Source: Sphingopyxis sp. H050 | GTDB taxonomy: Bacteria > Pseudomonadota > Alphaproteobacteria > Sphingomonadales > Sphingomonadaceae | Assembly: GCF_001468265.1 (NCBI RefSeq) | Contig: NZ_LNRZ01000009.1 | Span: 124,001-188,000 of the forward strand | Reading direction: 5' to 3' | Length of the DNA stretch: 64,000 nucleotides | The notes under the pieces: model-generated | Database searches by the model: none | What the model was told of the DNA's origin: nothing | Seen by the model: only the letters and a program-made list of their open reading frames with translations | Translations under genes and position numbers: made by a program | Part shown: one piece after another, positions 1 through 8,341 of the stretch | How the letters are laid out: each line of letters starts with the position of its first letter | Numbering within the stretch: position 1 is the first letter of the stretch

Positions 1-768
1 CGTCTCGGCGCCGATCGCCGGATAAAAGGCCATCATCGCGACGAAAAAGAGGATGGCGGGCAGCATCGACAGCGGCCCGGCGATCAACCCCGCAAGCACC
101 GCATCGCGCTGGCTGGTCAGGTGCCGCAGCACCGGCAGGATCACCACCGCACCGACGATGTTATAGCTGGCATAGGTTATGCCGCCCGCGATCCAGTTGC
201 CGGACGGCGGCGGGGCATTTGCGAAACCCTGCCCGATCAGCCCGCCGAAGCTCGCGAGCGCGAGGATCAGGAACAGGCCATAGACGGTGTAGAGCAGGAT
301 CGAGACATATTTGAACATCTGCTCGACCGCGCCGGTCCCCCAAGCGGTGACCGCAACGATCGATACGCCCAGCAGTACCGAACCCGCCACTTCGGGCCAG
401 CCGAAGGTCGCCGCCCCGATCGCCCCCGCCGCGGCGCCGAACACCGCCAGGATCAGGATGACGAAAATGAGATACGCCGCCTCGAACGCGACCCAACCGG
501 GGCCGAGCAGCCCTCGGAAAAAGGCGCGATAGTCATAGGCGCCGAATTTGCGCGCGAGCGCGAAAGTCAGCGCCGCAACCACGCTCCAGATGACGGTTGC
601 GAGCAGCATCGCGGCCAGCCCACCCCACGGCCCCGCCGGGACGAAATATTCCGCGAGCTCGCGTCCCGTGGCATAGCCGCCGCCGATGATGACCGCCTTG
701 AGCGCGAAACCGGGCAGCAGAAAGCGCTGGAACCAACTCGATCCGCTGCCCGCATCGCCCACCATCAT
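1..768 (-). CDS. YkvI-family (COG3949-like) membrane permease, C-terminus beyond the window
   Basis: The reading frame is open from ATGATG at 768 to the window edge, so about 256 N-terminal residues are visible and the C-terminus is missing. They form a chain of hydrophobic segments (residues ~13-32, 45-72, 92-120, 128-147, 157-175, 195-215, 225-250), as expected of an inner-membrane transporter. The N-terminal stretch IIGGGYATGRELAEYF is typical of the YkvI family, a branch of the APC amino-acid transporter fold. The start overlaps the stop of the DUF1611 gene (ATGA), so the two are translationally coupled. By position it is the likely inner-membrane importer for the D-amino acid or N-acyl amino acid handled by this cluster; the substrate is inference. 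Confidence 0.7.
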   Translation of the reverse strand, partial: MMVGDAGSGSSWFQRFLLPGFALKAVIIGGGYATGRELAEYFVPAGPWGGLAAMLLATVIWSVVAALTFALARKFGAYDYRAFFRGLLGPGWVAFEAAYLIFVILILAVFGAAAGAIGAATFGWPEVAGSVLLGVSIVAVTAWGTGAVEQMFKYVSILLYTVYGLFLILALASFGGLIGQGFANAPPPSGNWIAGGITYASYNIVGAVVILPVLRHLTSQRDAVLAGLIAGPLSMLPAILFFVAMMAFYPAIGAET

Positions 769-1826
769 GCGAGGATATTTTCGACAAGCGCGTCGAACGA
801 CGCCCCGCCGCGGATCGGGTCGGTCACCGGCAGCCCCAGCCGCTCGCGCTCGGCGGCCATCAACGCCTCGGCGCTGTCGGCGTCGAAGCTCGACGTGTTG
901 AGGCTGATCCCGCCGCAGCGGATCGCCGGATTGGTGCGGCTGCCGAGGCGCATCGTCAGGTCGATCACCTCATCGACCGTCGGCAGCGCGAAGCTCTCCA
1001 TGCCCAGAATGACCTTGCGCGTCGGATCGTGGCAGACGACGAAAACATCGGGCTGGCTGCCGTGCAGCAGGCCGAGCGAGACCGCGGCGTAGGCGGGGTT
1101 GAAGATCGACCCTTGGCCCTCGATCAGATCCCAGTGATCGGGCGCCGCGTCGGGGCTCAGCATTTCGGCCGCCCCTGCCTCGAAGTCCGAAACCACCGCG
1201 TCCATCGGCATGCCGCCGCCCGCGATCATGATGCCCGTCTGGCCCGTCGCGCGGAAGTCCGCGTCGATCCCGCGCGCCACGAACGCGCGATGCAGCGCCA
1301 GCGCGGTATATTTCTTGCCGAGCGCGCAGTCGGTGCCGACGGTCAGCAGCCGCTTGCCGCTGCGCTTGCGCCCGTTCGCGATCGGGATCGACGGCGGCGG
1401 GGTGCGGATGTCGATCAGCCGCTGCCCGGTACGCCGCGCCGCCTCGACCAGTTCGGGAACGCTCGTCAGCCGGGTGTGGAGCCCGCTGACGATATCGAGC
1501 CCCGCCTCCATCGCCTCGACGAGCACCGCAACCCACGCGTCGCCGATGATGCCGCCCTGATTGGCGACCCCGATCACCAGCGACTTCGCCCCCGCGGCTG
1601 CCGCTGCGGCGGGCGACATTGGCGGCAGGCCGGTGGTCACGGTGCAGCCCGCGATCGCCAGCTCGCCGACGCAGCGGTCGCCCGCCCAGTCGGCGAGGCC
1701 GAAGGCCGTCTTGGCATAGCCCGCCTCGACGGTATCGCCGAGGAAGAGCAGGTAAGGCTGCGGGAGCGTGGGTACACCCTCCCGTTCGGCGTCTGCACGC
1801 CGTTGCAGCACGGTCGCCATGGTCAT
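765..1826 (-). CDS. dgcN: DUF1611 / DgcN-type protein, probable D-glutamate N-acetyltransferase
   Basis: The 353-residue protein belongs to the DUF1611 (COG3367) family: an N-terminal Rossmann-like half (residues ~25-150) and a P-loop-like half with TVGTDCALGKKYTAL at ~163-177. In marine Proteobacteria a member named DgcN acetylates D-Glu to N-acetyl-D-Glu, which the enolase-superfamily racemase DgcA converts to N-acetyl-L-Glu. A DgcA-like gene lies 2.6 kb upstream here, which supports the same role. AGGAGAGGA precedes the ATG. The gene sits 17 bp downstream of the TonB receptor and overlaps the permease start, so it is probably in that operon. The substrate is inferred from family and context. 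Confidence 0.75.
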   Translation of the reverse strand: MTMATVLQRRADAEREGVPTLPQPYLLFLGDTVEAGYAKTAFGLADWAGDRCVGELAIAGCTVTTGLPPMSPAAAAAAGAKSLVIGVANQGGIIGDAWVAVLVEAMEAGLDIVSGLHTRLTSVPELVEAARRTGQRLIDIRTPPPSIPIANGRKRSGKRLLTVGTDCALGKKYTALALHRAFVARGIDADFRATGQTGIMIAGGGMPMDAVVSDFEAGAAEMLSPDAAPDHWDLIEGQGSIFNPAYAAVSLGLLHGSQPDVFVVCHDPTRKVILGMESFALPTVDEVIDLTMRLGSRTNPAIRCGGISLNTSSFDADSAEALMAAERERLGLPVTDPIRGGASFDALVENILA

Positions 1827-1843
1827 TCCTCTCCTATAGGCCG

Positions 1844-4048
1844 TCAGAAGCCGGCCGTCAGCGTCACGCCGAAGGTACGCGGCCGGATGACCGCAGTGCC
1901 GGCGGCGCCGAGCGGGATATTCGCGGGCGCCTCCAGCGAGGTCTTGCCTTCGGCATCGGTCAGGTTCTTCGCATAAAGTTCAAGCGAATATTTGCCGAAA
2001 TCGACCCCCGCCCGCAAATCGACCACCTCATAGGAGGGCAGATAACGCTGGCGGCCGTTGGCGCTGCGGAAAGCGAAGTCGAACCCGGCGGGCTGTTTCG
2101 ACAGGCTGCGGATCGACGCGCCGACATAGGCCGTCGTCTCACCGCCCAGCTCCCACTCATAATCGGCATTGGCGCTGACGCTGTATTTGGGCGTGTAGGG
2201 CAGCGCGTCGCCCGAAAGGCCGCCGACCTGCGGCGGGGTATCATCCTTCAGCTTCGCGTCGGTGTAGGCGCCGTTGAGCGAGAAGGTCAGCCCCTGCGTC
2301 GGACGCAGCGACGTCGTGAATTCGAGGCCTTGGCTCTTCGCCTTGCCGCCGTTGAAGTTGATGCCGAAGTTGTTCACCTGACCGAACACCTGAATGTCCT
2401 TCCAGTCGATGTAGAAGGCGGCAATGTCGATCGAGAAGCTGCGGTCGACGGTCTCGGCCTTCACGCCCAGCTCGTAGCTGATGAGCGAGTCCGAGTCATA
2501 GGAACCGAGTTCGGGCGGCGCCCCCGGTGCCAGCACGTTCGGGCCGCCCGGACGGAAGCCCTTCGCGACCCGCGCATAGATTGTCGCCTGATCGCTCACC
2601 TCGAACTGCGGCGCGACCGAGAAGGTGAAGACATTTTCGGACGACCGCGCGATTGGCAGCGTATTCGGACCGCCTGCGAGAACGCCGTCGGACACCTGCA
2701 GCGCCGACTGCTTGTTGCCGCTGTAGCGGCCGCCGAAGGTCAGGTCGAAGCGCTGGCCGAAATGGATCGTCGCATTGGCGAAGCCCGCCAGTTCGCGATA
2801 GCGCGACTGGAGATTGGCGACGCCAAGCAGCGGCAGGCCGGTGATCGGGGTCAGCGTGCCCGGCTGGACGGCATTGAAGCTCTGATCGATAACCCCGCGC
2901 TCGCGGGTGTAATAGCCGCCGACCAGCCATTCGAAGCTGTCGTTCTCGGGCGACTGCAACCGGAATTCCTGCGTAAAGCGTCTCACGCGCGTCAACTGAC
3001 CCTGGAAAAAGTCGTTGGGCGTGCCGAAGACGGCCTGGATCAGCCCGCCGAACTGCGTGGTCAGATCGCCGCGGAAATTCTGCGACAGCGTGCTGTAGCT
3101 CGTCGCCGATACGAGGCTGGCAAAGCCCAGATCGAGGTCGGCAATGCCGCTGTAGACACGGTAGCGAACGTCGGTTCCTTCGGGAACGAATTGCGATTGC
3201 GAGAGGCGGCCATAGAGGGTGCGGCCGGTCGCCGGGCTGCTGTCGACGCTGTTGGAGGCATCGGTCTTCAGATTCTGCAGATAGGCGCTGAGCTGGACCG
3301 AGAAGGTCTCGCTGGGCTTGAACAGCACCGACGCGCGACCGCCATAGCTTTTCGAGCTGTTGATGTCGTCCTCGACGTCCGAACCGGCGGTGCCGATCGA
3401 GTCGATAAAGCCACCGAAATCGCGATAGAAACCCGAGGCGCGGAACGCGAGCGTCTCGCCGAGCGGGACGTTGACGACCGCGCTGCCGAGATAGGACTCA
3501 TCGCCCCCCTTGGTCGTCTCGAGGCTGGCGCGCGCGCGCGCCTCGAACCCGCCCGTATCGGGCTTGTTCATGACATATTTGAGCACGCCGCCCATCGAGC
3601 TCGCGCCATAGATTGTCCCCTGCGGGCCGCGGAGCACTTCGATCCGTTCGACGTCGAAAGTATCGAAGTCGCCCGCCAATATGGCGCCGTTGACGAGACC
3701 GCTGCTCGACCCGAAGGTGGTTTCGTCCTGATAGACCGCAACGGTCGATGCGACGCCACCGGTGTTGACGCCGCGGATCACGAGGCGGCCGAAACCGGCC
3801 GTGGTCTGGTTGAGCTGAAGCCCCGGAACCAGCTTCAGATAGTCGGAAAAGTTCGTCGCCTGGATATTCTCCAGCGCCTCGCCCGACACCACGCTCACCG
3901 ACTGCGGAACGTCGATCAGCCGCTGCTCGCGCTTCTGCGCGGTCACGACGATGTCGTTCTGGTCCTCCGCCTCGCCTTCCGCCGCCCATGCCGGCATTGC
4001 GGTCACCAGCGCAGCCATGCTTCCTGCAAGAAAATATGCTTTTTTCAT
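1844..4048 (-). CDS. TonB-dependent outer-membrane receptor
   Basis: The protein has 734 residues from the ATG at 4048. A signal peptide (MKKAYFLAGSMAALVTAMPAWA) is followed by a TonB-box-like IVVTAQKREQ and a plug domain (DVPQSVSVVSGEALENI, then VIRGVNTGG, RGPQGTIYGASSMGG). The rest is a 22-strand-type barrel ending in the aromatic-terminated strand VTLTAGF. The longer frame from 4114 is rejected because the signal peptide begins at 4048. It lies between the M19 relic and dgcN in one minus-strand unit, so it probably imports a cell-wall peptide or D-amino-acid-containing ligand. The ligand cannot be read from the sequence. Confidence 0.92.
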   Translation of the reverse strand: MKKAYFLAGSMAALVTAMPAWAAEGEAEDQNDIVVTAQKREQRLIDVPQSVSVVSGEALENIQATNFSDYLKLVPGLQLNQTTAGFGRLVIRGVNTGGVASTVAVYQDETTFGSSSGLVNGAILAGDFDTFDVERIEVLRGPQGTIYGASSMGGVLKYVMNKPDTGGFEARARASLETTKGGDESYLGSAVVNVPLGETLAFRASGFYRDFGGFIDSIGTAGSDVEDDINSSKSYGGRASVLFKPSETFSVQLSAYLQNLKTDASNSVDSSPATGRTLYGRLSQSQFVPEGTDVRYRVYSGIADLDLGFASLVSATSYSTLSQNFRGDLTTQFGGLIQAVFGTPNDFFQGQLTRVRRFTQEFRLQSPENDSFEWLVGGYYTRERGVIDQSFNAVQPGTLTPITGLPLLGVANLQSRYRELAGFANATIHFGQRFDLTFGGRYSGNKQSALQVSDGVLAGGPNTLPIARSSENVFTFSVAPQFEVSDQATIYARVAKGFRPGGPNVLAPGAPPELGSYDSDSLISYELGVKAETVDRSFSIDIAAFYIDWKDIQVFGQVNNFGINFNGGKAKSQGLEFTTSLRPTQGLTFSLNGAYTDAKLKDDTPPQVGGLSGDALPYTPKYSVSANADYEWELGGETTAYVGASIRSLSKQPAGFDFAFRSANGRQRYLPSYEVVDLRAGVDFGKYSLELYAKNLTDAEGKTSLEAPANIPLGAAGTAVIRPRTFGVTLTAGF

Positions 4049-4052
4049 TGTC

Positions 4053-4313
4053 TTACCCCCACATTTGGCCGAGCAGGCGGCGGAAATTGCCCCCGCGCGC
4101 GGCCGTGATGTCACGATTGGAATGGTTGCGGCGGATCGGTTCCGCCGTCAGGTCAAAGACCCCAATGTCGATCCCCTCGCCGGCCGTCACAGCCGGTTCG
4201 CGAGCGCCGCCGGTCAAACGAAAGCGCCCCGATTGATCATCGGCGCGCGAGATACGGCGCCGGCCGCGCCCGCGAAGACCGCGCGGCGCGTCACTGGGGA
4301 ACGACATGGCCAT
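4053..4313 (-). pseudogene. Relic of a membrane dipeptidase (peptidase M19) gene, internally deleted
   Basis: An 86-codon frame starts behind a strong GGGAGGTGA at 4313 and ends 4 bp before the TonB receptor start. In a shifted frame the 5' part reads TRRAVFAGAAGAV then APMINRG, like the twin-arginine signal and first mature residues of secreted M19 dipeptidases of sphingomonads. The 3' part reads FDLTAEPIRRNHSNRDITAA then GGNFRRLLGQMWG, resembling the M19 C-terminus. About 300 residues holding the catalytic core are missing and the two ends are out of frame. M19 enzymes cleave dipeptides including those with D-residues, which fits the cluster. The similarity is recalled, not computed. Confidence 0.5.
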
Positions 4314-4344
4314 TCCGTCTCACCTCCCGAAATTACAATTCAGA

Positions 4345-4386
4345 GACTATTGTCCTAATCGGAAAATTGTCAACCGATTTAGGACA
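4345..4386 (-). promoter_or_regulatory. Promoter with embedded palindromic operator, upstream of the M19 relic / TonB receptor
   Basis: On the minus strand TTGACA (4373-4368) is followed by a 17-bp spacer and a weak -10 ATAGTC (4350-4345). Plus-strand arms TGTCCTAATCGG (4351-4362) and CCGATTTAGGACA (4374-4386) form an almost perfect inverted repeat around the -35. The block 4353-4373 recurs with three mismatches at 7480-7500. Confidence 0.6.
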
Positions 4387-4394
4387 TCAGTCGG

Positions 4395-5402
4395 CTATTC
4401 GCCCCAAATTTCCGCCGGGCAGTGCACCATGCCGCCGCGATAGGCGACGCCGGGCGTGCGGTCGCGCGCCAGGAAGGTCGGCCCGTCCAAGTCGACGATG
4501 TCGCAAAGCTGCCCGACAAGGTAGGATGGCGCCATCGACAGGCTGGTCCCCATCATGTTGCCGACCATCACGTCGAGCCCCAATTTTTTCGCCTGACGCG
4601 CGATCGCCAGCCCCTCGGTCAACCCGCCGCACTTGTCGAGCTTGATATTCACGACATCGAAGCGGCCGACGAGTGAGGCGGTGTCATCCAGCGACAACGC
4701 GCTCTCGTCGGCCACGAACGGCAGCGGCCGTTTCAGCCCGTCGAGATCGGCCTCACGCCCGCGCGGCAACGGCTGTTCGAGTTGGGCTACGCGAGTCTGG
4801 ACGAGCACGGGCAGCAGCTCGACGAGCGTCTCGATGCGATAGCCCTGATTGGCATCGACCCCGATCCACGCATCGGGGCGCGCGGTGCGGATCGCCACGA
4901 CCCGCGCGATGTCGTCGGACAGATCGCCGGTCAGCTTGACCTTGACGGGCGCCTCCGGGTCGATCGCGAGCGCGGCCTTCGCCATATTGCCGGCGCTGTC
5001 GGCTCCGAGCGTCAGCGTCGAGCGCAGCGCTTTCGGCGCCTCCAGCCCGGCAAGCTCCCAGACCGGCCGCCCTTTCTGCTTCGCTTCCAGATCCCAGAAA
5101 GCGCAGTCGAGCGCGTTGCGCGCCCCGCCCGGCGGCAACAGCCTCTGCAAATGCTCGCGCGTCGCGCCGCGCTCGATCGCGCCGCGCACCCGCGACGCCT
5201 CGGCGACCATATGGTCGATATCGTCGCCAAGATAATAGACCCCCGCCCCCTCGCCGCGCCCGACATGCTCGCCGTCGGATAGTTCGGCGACGAGGAGCGC
5301 CGTTTCGGTGAAGACATGGCCCGAAATGCGAAAGGGCTGGTGATAGGGGAAACGCTCGACCCGAAGGTCGAGCGTCAACTCGCGCATGCTCTGCGTCGCC
5401 AT
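4395..5402 (-). CDS. dgcA: Enolase-superfamily racemase/epimerase (DgcA-like or L-Ala-D/L-Glu epimerase)
   Basis: The 335-residue protein has the mandelate-racemase/muconate-lactonizing layout: N-terminal capping domain, then a barrel with VKVKLTGD (first catalytic Lys), the acid ligand ladder VDANQGY, LEQPLPRG and ADESAL, and the second catalytic Lys in VNIKLDKCGG. This motif set is that of the dipeptide epimerase subgroup, which includes both L-Ala-D/L-Glu epimerases and DgcA, the N-acetyl-D-glutamate racemase. The DUF1611 gene nearby favours DgcA; the peptidase neighbours leave the dipeptide epimerase open. The ATG at 5402 overlaps the upstream gene stop by one base (TGATG), so the two are coupled. 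A longer frame reaching 5999 is an upstream extension without family similarity. Confidence 0.82.
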   Translation of the reverse strand: MATQSMRELTLDLRVERFPYHQPFRISGHVFTETALLVAELSDGEHVGRGEGAGVYYLGDDIDHMVAEASRVRGAIERGATREHLQRLLPPGGARNALDCAFWDLEAKQKGRPVWELAGLEAPKALRSTLTLGADSAGNMAKAALAIDPEAPVKVKLTGDLSDDIARVVAIRTARPDAWIGVDANQGYRIETLVELLPVLVQTRVAQLEQPLPRGREADLDGLKRPLPFVADESALSLDDTASLVGRFDVVNIKLDKCGGLTEGLAIARQAKKLGLDVMVGNMMGTSLSMAPSYLVGQLCDIVDLDGPTFLARDRTPGVAYRGGMVHCPAEIWGE

Positions 5403-7378
5403 CAGTAAACCATTCCGAAGCCATAGAGGTGGAAGGCCAGCGTCACCCAGACGAGCACCAGTCCGGCGAGCACCAGCAGCACCGCGCCGAACTTCATCGT
5501 CCACTTCCGCTTGCCCTGGAAGCACAGCACCAGGTGCCAGCCCGCGGTGATCAGCAGGCCGAAGGCGGCAATCGGCGTCAGGATGCGCAGCAGGTGGATC
5601 AGCCAGTCGAGCGGGCCGCCGATGCTGCCGATATCGGCCGAGAAGGCCGCGATCAGCCCTATCCAGCCTGCGACCGCCGCCAGGACCAGCCAGGCAAAGA
5701 TGCGCGACAGGCGATAGGCGCGTCGCGCCTTGCCCTCCAGCGCGAACTCCGCCTTGAAGCTGCGGCGCACGAGCGCGCGGGTCGGCCAGGCGAGCGCCGC
5801 GAGCGCCGCAATGGCGAGCGCGGCGATCAGCGCGGGGAGCAGCCAGGCGGCGTTGGTGCCGACCGGCGCGGGCTCGAACACCATGAAGGGCGAGCCGGCG
5901 TCGAGGCTCCAGCGCACGACCTTGCCGTCCTTGACTTCGGCAGCGAGACGTTCGCCGGTGCCGGTATCGCGCCATACGAAGGGCGCGACCTCGACCCAAT
6001 CGCGAGCCCCCGCGCCCAGGCCGTCGAGGCCGGGAACGCTGATCTTGCCGTCCTCGGTCAGTCCGATCGTCGGCTGGCCGAGCAGGCCGAGCAGGCTCAG
6101 AAAATTGGTGAAGGAGCCGCGGCTGGTTACATAATTGCCGACCATCATCTGCGCGTGCTGCTTCGCGGTCTTGGCGTCGATCGGCGCGGGCGCCTCGCCG
6201 CCCGGCAGATAGCGGTCGGCGAATTTATGGAACAGCGCGCTGCGAATCGCGCCCGCCGCGCCTTCCTTGCCGGCGCTGTTCATCGAGATGAAGACGCCGA
6301 CATCGGCATCGGGGAACAGCCACAGATAGGAGTGGAACCACACGGTGTCGCCGCCATGCGCGATCGCGCGGTGGCCGTTTACCTGCTGCTCATAGAAACC
6401 TAACGCCATGCTGTTGAGCGGGCCGACGCCGGGCGCCTTGAAATCGTGCATCTGTCTCGCCGTTTCGGGCTTCAACAGCCCCGCCCCGTCGTTGAGATGG
6501 GCGATCATGAACTTGCCCATGTCGTCGCCGCTCGCCGACAGACTGCCGGCGGGCGCGGGGATCACCATCTCGAACGGCCGCGCCTTTTGCGTGATGTCGG
6601 GATAGCCCCCCGACATATGCGGCACGAATTTCGCCGGCAGCGGCTGGCGAAAGGTCGAGTGCGTCATGCCGAGCGGTTTGAAGATGTGATTGTCGATATA
6701 GCTGTCGAAATCCTCGCCGCTCACGCGCTCGACAATGTAACCCGCCAGGGCGGTCGCATAATTGGAATAGGCCGGCGTGGTTCCCGGCGCAAACACCCGC
6801 TCGGGCAGCGCCAGCGGCATTTGCTTCTTCAGCGTCATCACCGCCTTCGGATCATTGCTGATCAGATAGCGCACCGATTCCTCGAAGCCCGCGGTGTGCG
6901 TCATGATGTTGCGCATCGTGATCGGCTTGCCCTGGTAAGGCGGAATCTTGAAATCCAGATAGGCGTTCACATCCTTGTCGAGGTCAATCTTGCCCGCCTC
7001 GACCTGCTGCATGACCGCGGTCCAGGTGAACAGCTTCGACACCGAACCGGGGCGGAACAGCGTCGTGCCGGGCAGAACCGGCTTGCGCTTGGCAACGTCG
7101 GAGAAGCCATAGCCCTTTTCGAGCAGCACACCGTCGCCGCGCACGACGACCACCACCGCGCCCGGAATGCGCGCGCGTTCGAGCGCATAGGGAAGGAAGC
7201 CGTCGAGGAACGCCTCGAGGTCGGTGGCGTTGAGGTTCGCCGCCTGCACCGGCTTCGCGGCCGGCAAAGGCGCGGCCTCGACCTTCTTCGCAGTCGGCGC
7301 AGCGACCGGCCCCTGCGCCGCGAGCGGCACCGCCGCCAGCGCAGCAAGCCCGATCATCGCCTTGCGGATGAAACGCAT
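5402..7378 (-). CDS. Secreted/membrane serine hydrolase, beta-lactamase class C / peptidase S12 family
   Basis: The protein has 658 residues. A signal peptide (about residues 1-21) and a short Ala/Pro-rich linker precede a penicillin-binding-protein-like domain with the catalytic triad motifs SVSK (PGSVSKLF), YSN and HGG (AHGGDTVWF). After a beta-rich extension (~390-500), the C-terminal ~130 residues contain four hydrophobic segments, so the catalytic domain is tethered to the inner membrane and faces the periplasm. S12 relatives include D-Ala-D-Ala carboxypeptidases and D-aminopeptidases, which suits the cluster. GGGAGG lies 6 nt before the ATG. It is the first gene of the transcript that continues into the racemase. 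Confidence 0.85.
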   Translation of the reverse strand: MRFIRKAMIGLAALAAVPLAAQGPVAAPTAKKVEAAPLPAAKPVQAANLNATDLEAFLDGFLPYALERARIPGAVVVVVRGDGVLLEKGYGFSDVAKRKPVLPGTTLFRPGSVSKLFTWTAVMQQVEAGKIDLDKDVNAYLDFKIPPYQGKPITMRNIMTHTAGFEESVRYLISNDPKAVMTLKKQMPLALPERVFAPGTTPAYSNYATALAGYIVERVSGEDFDSYIDNHIFKPLGMTHSTFRQPLPAKFVPHMSGGYPDITQKARPFEMVIPAPAGSLSASGDDMGKFMIAHLNDGAGLLKPETARQMHDFKAPGVGPLNSMALGFYEQQVNGHRAIAHGGDTVWFHSYLWLFPDADVGVFISMNSAGKEGAAGAIRSALFHKFADRYLPGGEAPAPIDAKTAKQHAQMMVGNYVTSRGSFTNFLSLLGLLGQPTIGLTEDGKISVPGLDGLGAGARDWVEVAPFVWRDTGTGERLAAEVKDGKVVRWSLDAGSPFMVFEPAPVGTNAAWLLPALIAALAIAALAALAWPTRALVRRSFKAEFALEGKARRAYRLSRIFAWLVLAAVAGWIGLIAAFSADIGSIGGPLDWLIHLLRILTPIAAFGLLITAGWHLVLCFQGKRKWTMKFGAVLLVLAGLVLVWVTLAFHLYGFGMVY

Positions 7379-7471
7379 CGCTTTCCTCCCTTTTTTGCGG
7401 GCCCATCACCGCACTTGCGGCGACGGGCGCGACCCCTTACCAAGGGCTAATGTTTATTGGCCCGATGGGGA

Positions 7472-7500
7472 CATAATGATCCTGATTAGAAAATTGTCAA
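7472..7500 (-). promoter_or_regulatory. Minus-strand promoter / shared operator between the S12 gene and the XRE regulator
   Basis: On the minus strand TTGACA (7500-7495), a 17-bp spacer and ATTATG (7477-7472) form a promoter for the S12-racemase unit. The -35 and spacer match the 4345-4386 promoter in 18 of 21 bases, including GAAAATTGTCAA exactly. On the plus strand the same -10 hexamer reads CATAAT and could serve the regulator, whose start is 20 bp downstream. This suggests one site controlling both directions. Confidence 0.6.
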
Positions 7501-7519
7501 ATATGGAATGGAATTTTTG

Positions 7520-8143
7520 ATGGCCGATCGCGCGAGCCCGCCGACGCTCGGTGCCGTCATGAAGGGCATTCGTGCCCGCAACGGCTGGACGCTCAAGGAA
7601 ATGAGCGCAAAGTCGGGCATTCCCGTATCGACCCTGTCGAAGGTCGAGCATGACCGCCTCACGCTCAGCTACGACAAGCTCCAGCAATTGAGCCAGCGAC
7701 TCAAGCTGCGCATGTCGGACCTGTTCGCCGAGGATGAGGAAGACACCACGCCCCGCGTCACCGGGCGCCGCAGCATCGGGACGATCGAGCGCGCCGCGCG
7801 CGTGACGACCGACAATTACGACTATCATTATCTCTGCACCGATCTTCGCCAGAAGCGGATGATCCCGATCCTGACCCGCATTCGAGCGCACAGCGCCAGC
7901 GAATTCGGCGAGCTCGTCCATCATCAGGGCGAAGAGTTCATCTACGTGCTGGAGGGCCGCATCGAAGTGCATAGCGAATTCTATGACCCGGTCACGCTCG
8001 ACGTCGGCCAGGGCATCTATCTCGATTCGTCGATGGGCCATGCCTATGTCGTCGCCGCCGGTTATGAGGAGGCGCTGGTGCTCGGCGTCTGCTCCAGCGC
8101 CGACGACGGCCTGATGGACTCGCTGTTGAGCCTCCATGGATAA
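7520..8143 (+). CDS. XRE-family transcriptional regulator with C-terminal cupin sensor
   Basis: About 207 residues. An N-terminal helix-turn-helix (ARNGWTLKEMSAKSGIPVST at ~16-35) is followed by a linker and a cupin domain (~100-200) with ELVHHQGEEFIYVLEG and SSMGHAYV as its two metal/ligand strands. Such regulators sense small molecules in the cupin barrel and control adjacent catabolic genes. I prefer the ATG at 7520 because GGAA sits 8-9 nt upstream; an in-frame ATG at 7508 has no good ribosome site. The gene is divergent from the S12-racemase unit and overlaps the shared promoter motif, so autoregulation is likely. The ligand, perhaps a D-amino acid or its N-acetyl form, is inference. Confidence 0.85.
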   Translation: MADRASPPTLGAVMKGIRARNGWTLKEMSAKSGIPVSTLSKVEHDRLTLSYDKLQQLSQRLKLRMSDLFAEDEEDTTPRVTGRRSIGTIERAARVTTDNYDYHYLCTDLRQKRMIPILTRIRAHSASEFGELVHHQGEEFIYVLEGRIEVHSEFYDPVTLDVGQGIYLDSSMGHAYVVAAGYEEALVLGVCSSADDGLMDSLLSLHG

Positions 8144-8189
8144 GGCTCGGCCGTTTGGAAAGGTGAGCTGCCATTCCACCAAACCGACG

Positions 8190-8208
8190 CCCCCCGCGAA
8201 GGCGGGGG
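8190..8208. repeat. Short palindromic repeat, CCCCCGCGAAGGCGGGGG type
   Basis: A hairpin with CCCCCGC/GCGGGGG arms lies in the gap between the regulator and the deacylase. The same core recurs at 30254-30280, 30313-30340, 53751-53777 and 53790-53816. The rest of 8144-8341 shows no gene. Confidence 0.75.
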
Positions 8209-8341
8209 CTGCTGGAGAAATAGCGTAAGGCCGATGGCGGCCGCGACGGGAGGCGCGTGACTCACGCCACCCTTCGCGGGAGCGACAGTCACAACCGGTC
8301 GCACACAACCGATCTCGAACGATTGCAAAAGGATATACGCC

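Noticed and set aside
1619..4108. An 829-codon plus-strand open frame opposite the TonB receptor
   Set aside because: It is an antisense shadow caused by high GC. The product is Arg/Ala/Gly-rich without domains, while the minus strand encodes a complete receptor.
4398..5999. 534-codon version of the racemase extending into the S12 peptidase gene
   Set aside because: The first ~200 residues are the shifted frame of the S12 gene; the racemase fold starts at the ATG at 5402.
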